A stretch of DNA of 35,282 nt from positions 1-35,282 of the IMG/VR virus record IMGVR_UViG_3300040751_000396; one strand, given 5' to 3'. The position numbers and the translations under genes are program-made. Under the pieces are notes generated by a model that saw only the letters and a list, made by a program, of their open reading frames with translations, made no database searches and was not told where the DNA came from. This document shows, piece by piece, positions 28,061 through 35,282 of the stretch; the first letter of the stretch is position 1, and each line of letters begins with the position of its first letter. The stretch is from a virus.

Positions 28061-30693
28061 GTTGTTCTGAGGTAATAATCGATGCCGCTAAAAGGGCTGG
28101 CATTGAATTTGATGCAGATGAAGCGCAAGAAATTGTAGACATTCTTGAGGAACGTCTATCCAAGCGCGTTGAGAACGCTCTGGCTGATGAATATGAAGAC
28201 ATATTCAAGCTTGCTAGAAACATAGCAAAGCAAGCTAGGATCAATGCTGTCATTGAAAAAAGAGCCAGAATATTAAATGCAAAAGCTTATGTTGACATTA
28301 TGTCTGCTATTGCAAAAAACCCAAATGACCCAGCGGAAGCTTTGTCAGCTATATTGGTGGGAAGTGCAAGACTTGGAAACTTGAATAGTGTAGACGCACG
28401 CCAACACGCATTAAACACAAATTATCAAGGCAGTTTGCTTGCAGCACTCAGGGAAGCAAATCTTGAAGGTGTGTTTAAAAGCAAAGACATGGAAGCTTTA
28501 ATTTATCAGGCTATGTTTGATGGTGATAACTTTAATGTAAGGCAAGCCGGTGGCGCAGAAGCAAAGCAAGTCGCTGAGATTGTTAAGAAGCACCAAAAGC
28601 TACGGCTAGACAGAAAAAATCTACATGGTGCTGTCATTGCTGAAACAGAGAATTATGCTGTGAGGCAAGGGCATGATCCTATTCTGTTGCGAAACGGTGC
28701 TAAAACAGCAGAAGAAATGGAAGCAGCCAAGAATAGTTGGGTTGCATATATGCTTGAACGAAACAGTGACGGAAGCTTAAAACGGTTAAGTTCAAAAACA
28801 TTTGACAACAAGCCATCTACTAAAGAAGTAGATAATAAGAAAGTTCCCTATACTGAGGAAATGTTCCTTGGTGATATGTGGACTAACCTTGTTAGTGGGC
28901 AGCATCAGAATGTTGGCTCTATACGCGGTGATGATGGTCAGATTGATGTTGTATCTGCTTTTAAAGGGCCATCAAACTTAGCAAAGAAACTAAGCCAAAG
29001 TCGCGTAATACATTTTAAAAATGGCACAGAAGCTTACGAATATTCAAAAAAATATACACGCATGAGTTTAGTGGATGCTGTCATGTCTGGCATTGACCAT
29101 GACGCCCAAGCTATTGGCCTGATGGAAGTGTTCGGCACAAACCCTGCTGCAATGTTTGATAGGGTTCTTACTGATATAAAAAGCGGTGCTAAGACAGACA
29201 TACTGACGCTGGATAAGATTGGTGAATTTAAGCTTAGAACTCAGTTTAAAGAAATTGATGGCACATCAAAATCAAGGGGTGCTGGAAGACCTGTAATGTT
29301 TGGGGCTGACTTTGCTGGGCTGGCTTCTGGTTGGCGTATGATACAGTCTATGGCTAAGTTAGGATCAGCCACTATTTCATCATTTGGTGATATTGCTACA
29401 AACGCAACCTTTATTAATACGAATACAAATAGAGGTATATTTGGTTCATATGCTCAAGCCCTTGGTTTTGCCTTTAAAATGTTTCCTAGAAAGGAACAGC
29501 AAAAGTTAGCTTACCTTTTGGGTGTCGGCATTGATGGCGCAATGGGCAGTACGCACGCTAGATTTGGCTCTAACGATAGTCTCCCTGGAATGGTAGGTAA
29601 GGCACAGCAGCACTACTTCCGTCTTAACCTAATGACATTTTGGAACGATGCTCAGAAGTCAGGGGTAGCTAAAATACTAGCCGCTGATTTAGCTACATAT
29701 AAAAATGATGCTTTTGAAAGCCTAAATATCAGAACACGAAACGGCTTGAAAAGATACGGCATCGATGAAGCCGAATGGGATGTAATGCGTCAGATGGATA
29801 TGCTTGCGGCTGACGGTCGTGAGTATATGTTCGCTGGTGGAATAGATACTATCCCTGATAGCGTTATTGAAGCAGCGGCATTGGCTAAAATTAATGCTGG
29901 CAGAAAGCGTAAAATTAAACAACCTACTCAAGCCGCTATTGATAAGTACAAGAATGATTTAGCAACAAAATATTCAATGTATATAACGGATTCCGCTGAC
30001 ACCGCTATCCCAACACCAGGGGCGAAAGAACGCGCTTACATGAACTTAGGCACTGAGCGTGGCACTGTTGTAGGTGAGGCGATTAGAGCGTTTATGCAGT
30101 TTAAAGCTTTCCCTGTTACATATGTAACTAAGGCAGCACAAAGGCAGCGTTATGCAAGAATACAAGAAGGAAGAAGTGGTGTATTTGGCATAGCGCAAAT
30201 GATGGTTGGCACAACCATGATGGGGTATTTGTCCGTTACAATGAAAGACATTCTGTCTGGAAAAAACCCTCAAGAAGTATTTAGCGATGAATATGGCCTC
30301 AACCCTAAATTGCTAACTAGGGCTTTTGTTCAAGGCGGCGGTGCTGGCATTTATGGCGATTTCCTGTTTGGTGAATATGGGGGATATGGCAGGGGTCTTA
30401 TTCAAACAATGTCTGGGCCAACATTCGGCAGTATAGATGAAATTGGCAATATTTATAAAAGTGCTGCATCAGGAGATGCTGACGCTTTGCAAAGGAATGT
30501 GACTAAATTTGTTAAAGGCAATGTACCTGGGATGAACCTTTTTTACACAAAGACAGCTTTAGATTATTTGTTCGTACACGGCATGATGGAACACGTTAGT
30601 CCAGGGTATTTGAGACGCATGGAAAAGAGAATGAAGCGCGACATGGATCAGACATATTATTTTCCACCAAGTCAATCAGCGGTTAGGTTTTAA
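28057..30693 (+). CDS. Internal virion protein D, C-terminal part (gp16-like, split)
   Basis: This encodes 878 residues. After a charged helical start, the middle and C-terminal parts are those of large internal core proteins: MIQSMAKLGSATISSFGDIA near residue 430, then MNLGTERGTVVGEAIRAFMQFKAFPVTYV and a Gly/Tyr-rich YGDFLFGEYGGYGRG (quoted in part). It probably forms the inner part of the core and, once ejected, spans the host inner membrane. The start codon overlaps the previous stop, so the two halves are translated in a coupled way. Confidence 0.75.
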   Translation: MSCSEVIIDAAKRAGIEFDADEAQEIVDILEERLSKRVENALADEYEDIFKLARNIAKQARINAVIEKRARILNAKAYVDIMSAIAKNPNDPAEALSAILVGSARLGNLNSVDARQHALNTNYQGSLLAALREANLEGVFKSKDMEALIYQAMFDGDNFNVRQAGGAEAKQVAEIVKKHQKLRLDRKNLHGAVIAETENYAVRQGHDPILLRNGAKTAEEMEAAKNSWVAYMLERNSDGSLKRLSSKTFDNKPSTKEVDNKKVPYTEEMFLGDMWTNLVSGQHQNVGSIRGDDGQIDVVSAFKGPSNLAKKLSQSRVIHFKNGTEAYEYSKKYTRMSLVDAVMSGIDHDAQAIGLMEVFGTNPAAMFDRVLTDIKSGAKTDILTLDKIGEFKLRTQFKEIDGTSKSRGAGRPVMFGADFAGLASGWRMIQSMAKLGSATISSFGDIATNATFINTNTNRGIFGSYAQALGFAFKMFPRKEQQKLAYLLGVGIDGAMGSTHARFGSNDSLPGMVGKAQQHYFRLNLMTFWNDAQKSGVAKILAADLATYKNDAFESLNIRTRNGLKRYGIDEAEWDVMRQMDMLAADGREYMFAGGIDTIPDSVIEAAALAKINAGRKRKIKQPTQAAIDKYKNDLATKYSMYITDSADTAIPTPGAKERAYMNLGTERGTVVGEAIRAFMQFKAFPVTYVTKAAQRQRYARIQEGRSGVFGIAQMMVGTTMMGYLSVTMKDILSGKNPQEVFSDEYGLNPKLLTRAFVQGGGAGIYGDFLFGEYGGYGRGLIQTMSGPTFGSIDEIGNIYKSAASGDADALQRNVTKFVKGNVPGMNLFYTKTALDYLFVHGMMEHVSPGYLRRMEKRMKRDMDQTYYFPPSQSAVRF

Positions 30694-30716
30694 CAGGGTT
30701 TCTAAAGAAGGTAATC

Positions 30717-30727
30717 TTTGGTATATT
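30717..30727 (+). promoter_or_regulatory. Extended -10 promoter before tail fibre
   Basis: TTTGGTATATT is identical to the element at 13135-13145. TGGTATATT fits TGnTATAAT extended -10. A start site about 7 bases downstream would leave a short leader with TTTGGAGACATGAA as ribosome site before the fibre ATG at 30751. Confidence 0.5.
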
Positions 30728-30750
30728 AGGCAAGTGTTTGGAGACATGAA

Positions 30751-33273
30751 ATGACAGTTAGCAGCACCACCACAAAAAATAGTTACAGCGGTAACGGTAG
30801 CTTAACCGTATTTGCCTATGGCTTTAAAATCTTTGATGAAGATGATATTCAAGTCATCTTGCGTAATGATGCTACTGGAACTGAAACAGTCCAGACGATT
30901 ACGACTGACTACAGCGTTTCTAATGTAGGCAACGCTAATGGTGGTAATATTACTTTTGTGACTGCCCCTGCCTCTGGCATAACTGTTGTGTTACGCCGCG
31001 CTTCTCCGCTAACGCAAACAACGGATTACACTCCAAACGATCCTTTCCCTGCCGAAAGCCATGAAGATGCTCTTGATAAGCTGACGTTTATTTCTCAGCA
31101 GCTTCAAGAAGAAGTTGACCGTTCAATTAAACTGTCTCGCACAAATACTATGACTTCAACAGAATTTACTGTTGGTGCGGCGGATCGTGCTAATAAAATT
31201 CTAGCATTTGATGGCAACGGTGAAATTAATGTTGCTCAAGAGTTAGGTGCTTTCCAAGGGAATTGGTCATCAGGAACAGCATTTGCTGCGCGTGATATTG
31301 TTAAAGACACAAGCACAAACAATATTTTTATTGCTAACACAGCGCACACATCTAGCGGTTCGCAGCCACTAACAACCAATACTGATAGCGCAAAATGGGA
31401 TTTATTGGTAGATGCAGCATCGGCAACAACGGCGGCTTCAAGTGCAACAAGCAGCGCAACGGCAGCGGCGGCTTCAGCATCAGCCGCAAGCACAAGCGCA
31501 AGTAATGCCTCAACAAGTGAAACAAATGCCGCAACATCAGCTTCTAACGCCTCAACAAGCGAGACAAATGCAAGCAACAGCGCGACAGCAGCATCCAATG
31601 CACAAGCCGCAGCGGAAGCAGCATTAGACACATTCACAGACCAATATCTAGGTTCCTTGGCATCAGACCCGACAACGGACTTAGACGGCAATGCGCTGAC
31701 TGACGGCGATTTATATTTCAACACCACTGATAATGTGATGAAGGTCTATGACCTTGGTAATACAACTTGGAAACAGCTAACACCTACAGCCGCACAGCAA
31801 ACAAACATTGATACTGTTTCTGGCATTGCCGGTAACGTAACAACTGTTGCTGGTATCTCAGGGGATGTTACCACCGTTTCTGGAAACACTGCTAATATTG
31901 GCACTGTTGCTGGTTCAATTAGCAACGTAAACGCTGTTGGTACAAACATAACCTCAGTCGTTAATGCAGCAAACAGCATTGCCAGCATTAACAACTTTGG
32001 TGATACCTATTTTGTTAGCGCAACAGCACCATCATCACCTACTCTTGGTGACTTGTGGTTTGACACAGCAAACAACATTATGAAAGTGTACGGTTCTGGC
32101 GGTTTTGTGAACGCTGGTTCATCAGTCAACGGCACAGCTAACCGTTATGCGTGGACTGTAGGCACAGCATCAGGCACCTACACAGGCAGTACCACAGTAT
32201 TCCCAGCAACTTATGACGCTGGTTATGCCGATGTGTTCCTAAACGGTGTTAAGCTGTTGGTTGGAACAGACGTTACGGCAACAAACGGCACAGATGTTAC
32301 ACTTGCTACGGCGGCAGCGGCTAATGATATTGTTGAGATTGTGGCTTACGGCACCTTTACTGCGGCAACTGCGCTGTCTCTGGGTGACAATGAGAAGATA
32401 CAGCTAGGTGCTTCTCAGGACTTACAGATTTATCACGATGGTTCTAACTCAATCATTAATGACGCTGGCACAGGTTCGCTAAAGTTTCAGTATGGTGGTA
32501 CTGACGGTGTTGTGTTTGATAGCAGCGGAAACTTTTTGGTGGGTAAGGCTGCGTCCAACGTAGCCACCGAAGGCGCAGAAATACGCTCAAGTGGTTTCAC
32601 TGGATTAACGGTTGATGGCGGTGCTGGATTAACAATCCGAAGGCTGACCAGCGATGGTGAGTTGCAGTCGTTCTTTAAGGACACCACTAAGGTGGGTAGT
32701 ATTGCCTCAACTACAAGAGGCGGTGCAACAGACATATTCATTGGCTCCGGCGACACTGGCATCTACTTTACTCAAGCACTTGACGCAGTAGCCCCTTCAA
32801 ATCAGGGCAGCGACAGAGACGCCGCCATTGATTTAGGTCGGTCAGCAAACCGCTTCAAAGACCTCTACCTATCCGGCGGTGTCTACTTGGGCGGCACTGG
32901 TTCGGCTAATTATCTGGATGACTATGAGACCGGCTCTTGGACTCCTGTTATTACCGCTAACACTGGCTCTATTAGTTCATATACTGCGTCTGGAACATAT
33001 ACAAAAATTGGAAATTCTGTGGTTGTTATGGTGGATATAAGTATAGCCAATATTGGAACAGCCGGTGGATTTATAAGAGTTTCTTCATTACCTTTTTCAG
33101 CAATAACAAGTGTTTTGTTTTCTGGATTTGGAAGGGAAAGAAATTCTACTGGTTATAATTTATCTATCGACTATTGGAGCCAAACCGAGTTTGTCTTTCA
33201 AAAATATGATGGGTCATTTTTGGGAGGGAATGGGTATAGGTTTTTAGTGACGGCAGTTTATGAAGCAGCATAA
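30751..33273 (+). CDS. Tail fibre protein, T7 gp17-type N-terminus
   Basis: This encodes 840 residues. Residues 1-130 are the Phage_T7_tail domain that plugs the fibre into the tail (start TTTKNSYSGNGSLTVFAYGF; later ASPLTQTTDYTPNDPFPAESHEDALDKL, quoted in part). An Ala/Ser/Thr/Asn coiled-coil repeat follows at about 225-290, then modules with GDLYFNTTDNVMKVYD and GDLWFDTANNIMKVYG repeats. A DLQIYHDGSNSIINDAG module and a distal C-terminal domain, likely receptor-binding, end the protein. The last 100 residues use a more AT-rich, different-looking composition, which suggests exchange of the tip. Confidence 0.9.
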   Translation: MTVSSTTTKNSYSGNGSLTVFAYGFKIFDEDDIQVILRNDATGTETVQTITTDYSVSNVGNANGGNITFVTAPASGITVVLRRASPLTQTTDYTPNDPFPAESHEDALDKLTFISQQLQEEVDRSIKLSRTNTMTSTEFTVGAADRANKILAFDGNGEINVAQELGAFQGNWSSGTAFAARDIVKDTSTNNIFIANTAHTSSGSQPLTTNTDSAKWDLLVDAASATTAASSATSSATAAAASASAASTSASNASTSETNAATSASNASTSETNASNSATAASNAQAAAEAALDTFTDQYLGSLASDPTTDLDGNALTDGDLYFNTTDNVMKVYDLGNTTWKQLTPTAAQQTNIDTVSGIAGNVTTVAGISGDVTTVSGNTANIGTVAGSISNVNAVGTNITSVVNAANSIASINNFGDTYFVSATAPSSPTLGDLWFDTANNIMKVYGSGGFVNAGSSVNGTANRYAWTVGTASGTYTGSTTVFPATYDAGYADVFLNGVKLLVGTDVTATNGTDVTLATAAAANDIVEIVAYGTFTAATALSLGDNEKIQLGASQDLQIYHDGSNSIINDAGTGSLKFQYGGTDGVVFDSSGNFLVGKAASNVATEGAEIRSSGFTGLTVDGGAGLTIRRLTSDGELQSFFKDTTKVGSIASTTRGGATDIFIGSGDTGIYFTQALDAVAPSNQGSDRDAAIDLGRSANRFKDLYLSGGVYLGGTGSANYLDDYETGSWTPVITANTGSISSYTASGTYTKIGNSVVVMVDISIANIGTAGGFIRVSSLPFSAITSVLFSGFGRERNSTGYNLSIDYWSQTEFVFQKYDGSFLGGNGYRFLVTAVYEAA

Positions 33274-33321
33274 CCCCGCACCATAGGGGTTGGACAGTCC
33301 AACCATCACAGGAGATAAACG
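33274..33321 (+). promoter_or_regulatory. Gap with perfect palindrome after tail fibre
   Basis: GGTTGGAC-A-GTCCAACC (33288-33304) is a perfect 8-1-8 inverted repeat, preceded by CCCC...GGGG. No T-run follows. The AGGAG site of the next gene lies just after it. It could be an RNA stem stabilising the fibre message, a processing site or a protein target. Confidence 0.45.
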
Positions 33322-33606
33322 ATGGCATTAACAGAAGAAACAATCCAAGACAAAATTGAAATCGTAGGTGACTACAAGCACGTTCAAGTACGCACCGCAA
33401 CGGTTATCAAGCGTGATGGCGTTGAAATTAGCCGTGCGTTCTCACGGCACGTTGTAGCACCTGACATTTCGGCTACTGACCTAGCTAACGAAAGCACAGA
33501 GGTACAAGCTATCTGTGCAGCGGTACACACACAGGCTGTGAAGGATGCCTATGCAGCACATCTGGCGGCACAAGCTGCTGAGATGGCTCCGGCTGAAGGG
33601 GAATAG
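33322..33606 (+). CDS. Small fibre-associated hypothetical protein
   Basis: This encodes 94 residues. The beta-rich N-terminus (ETIQDKIEIVGDYKHVQVRTATVIKRDG) includes the repeated hydrophobic pattern of a small beta sandwich. The second half is an Ala-rich helix ending acidic. AGGAG lies 8 bases before the ATG. It is placed between two fibre genes, as are similar short proteins in marine podoviruses. A tail-associated role is likely but unproven. Confidence 0.65.
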   Translation: MALTEETIQDKIEIVGDYKHVQVRTATVIKRDGVEISRAFSRHVVAPDISATDLANESTEVQAICAAVHTQAVKDAYAAHLAAQAAEMAPAEGE

Positions 33607-33609
33607 TAA

Positions 33610-35169
33610 ATGACTAGAGCAAGAGAACTTGCAGACCAGCATAAGACCCTCGATGTAGACGGCGGCACAATCAAGCTGGATGGTAACTATCCTGTTGGCA
33701 CGAACAACGTGGCGTTGGGTGATGCTGCGCTGGATGATGGTAGCTTGTCTGGTAGTTACAACACAGCCGTAGGTTCAAGTGCATTAACCGCTAATACGAG
33801 TGGTCAAGGTAATACTGCTACTGGATATACAGCACTATTAGTAAACAGCACTGGCAATGAAAACTCTGCCTTTGGGCAGTACGCTCTGTACGATAACACA
33901 TCTGGTTCCAGCAATGTGGCTGTGGGTCGTTCTGCTTTAGAAAACAACACCACCGCCAGCAGCAACACTGCCGTGGGTTATCAGGCGGCTTACTCTAATA
34001 CGACAGGGGTAAACCTTGTTGCAGTTGGTGTTAGTGCTTTAAATGCAAACACTACTGGTTCCAACAACGTGGGGTTGGGCATATCTGCATTGCGCCTTAA
34101 TTCCACAGGCGATAATAACATAGGTATTGGAACTGGTGCTTTGGACGCAAACACTGCGTCTAGCAATACTGCGATTGGACATAATACACTACTCTCCAAT
34201 ACCACAGGCGGCAATGTGGTTGCTACTGGCTATCAGGCTTTGTACTCAAACACCACAGGAAACGACAATAATGCGTTTGGGTGGCAAGCACTTTATGCCA
34301 ATACTACCGGCTCTGAAAACACTGCTGTGGGTTTTCGTGCTCTTGCCACCAACACCGGCGACAATCTCAACACTGCTATTGGATACAGAGCAGGCCACTA
34401 CGCAACCGCCAGTCAAAATACATTTGTAGGGGCGTATTGTGGCACAAACTTTTCAACAGGACACTCTGCGGTTTTTGTTGGCTATCAGGCTGGTGTTAAT
34501 AATACAACCGGCAATGCCAGCGCAGTTTTGGGGCATTTAGCTGGGTCAGGTCTAACAACTGGAGATGGCCTTGATGCTCTTGGACATTATGCTGGTGGCA
34601 CTGTTACTACAGGTAGCCAGAATATATGTATTGGGCAGTATGCAGGTGCTTATATAAACCCCATAACAACAGGCAGCTATAATGTAATGCTTGGTCAGTA
34701 TTGTAGGCCAAGTGCGTCTGCTGGCACTCATCAAATTGTTATAGGGTATGACAAAACTGGCAAAGGTAATAGCACAGGATTTATCAGTCCTGCTGGCGGC
34801 GGTGTTTATCAAGGCAACAACTCATCTACTTGGTCAACAACTTCAGATGAACGCCTAAAGAAAAACATTGTTGATAACGATGAGGGCTTGAATAAAATCA
34901 ACGCAATTCAAGTTCGCAACTTTGAATATCGCACCGCTGAAGAAGTTACCGAACTAGACCCAATTAACACCATTGATATCTCAGGCGTACAGCTTGGTGT
35001 TATTGCACAAGAACTTGAAGCTATTTGTCCAGAATGTGTAAAGACAGAAAGCACTGGTGTTAAATCAGTGGATACAGACAGCTTGTTCTGGCATATGCTA
35101 AATGCCGTTAAAGACCTTTCGGCAAAGAACGATGCACTTGAGGATCGTATAGCCGCACTTGAGTCCTAA
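33610..35169 (+). CDS. YadA-like repeat tail fibre with S74 intramolecular chaperone
   Basis: This encodes 519 residues. After a short N-terminus (residues 1-30), residues about 31-370 are a run of YadA/Hia-type beta-roll repeats of the form AxGxxALxxNTTGxxN. At about 405 begins the Peptidase_S74 domain. TSDERLKKNI has Ser412 and Lys417, five apart as in the endosialidase Ser/Lys pair that cuts just before the serine. GVIAQELEAI and a final coiled coil (AVKDLSAKNDALEDRIAALE) follow. The chaperone makes the trimer and then detaches. The short N-terminus means it must attach to another fibre or tail part. Confidence 0.88.
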   Translation: MTRARELADQHKTLDVDGGTIKLDGNYPVGTNNVALGDAALDDGSLSGSYNTAVGSSALTANTSGQGNTATGYTALLVNSTGNENSAFGQYALYDNTSGSSNVAVGRSALENNTTASSNTAVGYQAAYSNTTGVNLVAVGVSALNANTTGSNNVGLGISALRLNSTGDNNIGIGTGALDANTASSNTAIGHNTLLSNTTGGNVVATGYQALYSNTTGNDNNAFGWQALYANTTGSENTAVGFRALATNTGDNLNTAIGYRAGHYATASQNTFVGAYCGTNFSTGHSAVFVGYQAGVNNTTGNASAVLGHLAGSGLTTGDGLDALGHYAGGTVTTGSQNICIGQYAGAYINPITTGSYNVMLGQYCRPSASAGTHQIVIGYDKTGKGNSTGFISPAGGGVYQGNNSSTWSTTSDERLKKNIVDNDEGLNKINAIQVRNFEYRTAEEVTELDPINTIDISGVQLGVIAQELEAICPECVKTESTGVKSVDTDSLFWHMLNAVKDLSAKNDALEDRIAALES

Positions 35170-35187
35170 TTTACAAGGAGTATTAAA

Positions 35188-35282
35188 ATGGACGAACTAA
35201 CAGCAGAACAAATCGCACAACACTACACAGCAATGGGTCACAGCGTTGACCTCATCAATGCGATTATTGCTGGCGAGGCTAT
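35188..35282 (+). CDS. Partial second copy of 80-residue gene, cut by right edge
   Basis: This holds the first 31 codons plus two bases, cut by the end of the window. Ninety-one of 95 bases match the start of the gene at 255-497, and only one of the differences changes an amino acid. AAGGAG precedes the ATG, though the upstream 20 bases are not the same as in the first copy. It lies 18 bases after the second fibre gene. Confidence 0.75.
   Translation, partial: MDELTAEQIAQHYTAMGHSVDLINAIIAGEA

Noticed and set aside
31236-31727. Minus-strand ORF of 163 residues under the tail fibre
   Set aside because: It is the antisense reading of the Ala/Ser/Thr repeat region, whose biased composition removes stop codons. 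There is no gene signal.
1-35282. Exact direct terminal repeats proving a complete genome
   Set aside because: The similar segments at 255 and 35188 differ at four of 95 bases and have different upstream sequences, so they do not show simple terminal redundancy.

Overview
This window is most of the genome of a small tailed phage with a T7-like (podovirus) virion. Every large plus-strand gene from about 12.7 kb to 35.2 kb matches a virion or packaging part in the usual podoviral order. The host cannot be read directly. The moderate, slightly AT-rich composition, the holin resembling those of alphaproteobacterial gene-transfer agents, the M15 endolysin, and the small basic ORFs and fibre style typical of marine podoviruses all suggest an aquatic, probably alphaproteobacterial, host. 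That is inference. No RNA polymerase, DNA polymerase, helicase, primase, integrase, tRNA or CRISPR array is visible.

Layout. (1) 39-3132, plus strand: a tightly overlapping lysis cluster of several small membrane proteins, a holin-like 3TM protein, an M15 peptidase endolysin and three small Lys/Arg-rich proteins. (2) 3129-7002, minus strand: an early recombination operon with a RecB/Cas4-like PD-(D/E)XK exonuclease, a winged-helix protein, a Rad52/ERF-like annealing protein, an SSB-like protein ending in an acidic DDTDVPF tip, an HTH protein, a zinc-ribbon protein and unknowns. (3) 7003-7101: a divergent promoter/operator region with two perfect palindromes. (4) 7102-9017, plus strand: a Cro-like repressor, a PAPS-reductase-family protein, a DnaJ-type zinc protein, a small acidic protein and an Hjc-like nuclease. 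A 29-bp imperfect direct repeat suggests that the PAPS-reductase gene was inserted between the repressor and the zinc protein. (5) 9018-9178: a convergent terminator region. (6) 9179-12277, minus strand: a cassette-like early operon in which most genes follow a repeated ACTAGCAAA leader. It holds an XRE regulator, an XF1762-type acyltransferase and unknowns. (7) 12278-12713: a noncoding, repeat-rich stretch. (8) 12714-35169, plus strand: terminase small and large subunits, a HlyC-like lysine acyltransferase, the portal, a Bbp19-like protein, scaffold, major capsid protein, a second capsid-type protein, tail tubular proteins A and B, a gp13-like acyltransferase, internal virion proteins, a T7-type tail fibre and a second fibre with YadA-like repeats and an S74 self-cleaving chaperone. 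(9) The right edge ends inside a near-copy of the gene at 255-497.

Working together: the two leftward early operons and the short rightward early operon would control the lytic decision, recombination and host takeover. The long rightward operon packages and builds the virion, and if the genome is circularly permuted or circularised it would run on into the lysis cluster at the left. The most unusual parts are the HlyC-like protein acyltransferase inside the packaging/portal module, the repeat-flanked PAPS-reductase gene next to a zinc protein and a nuclease, the repeated leader motif, and an extended -10 sequence shared by the terminase and tail-fibre promoters.
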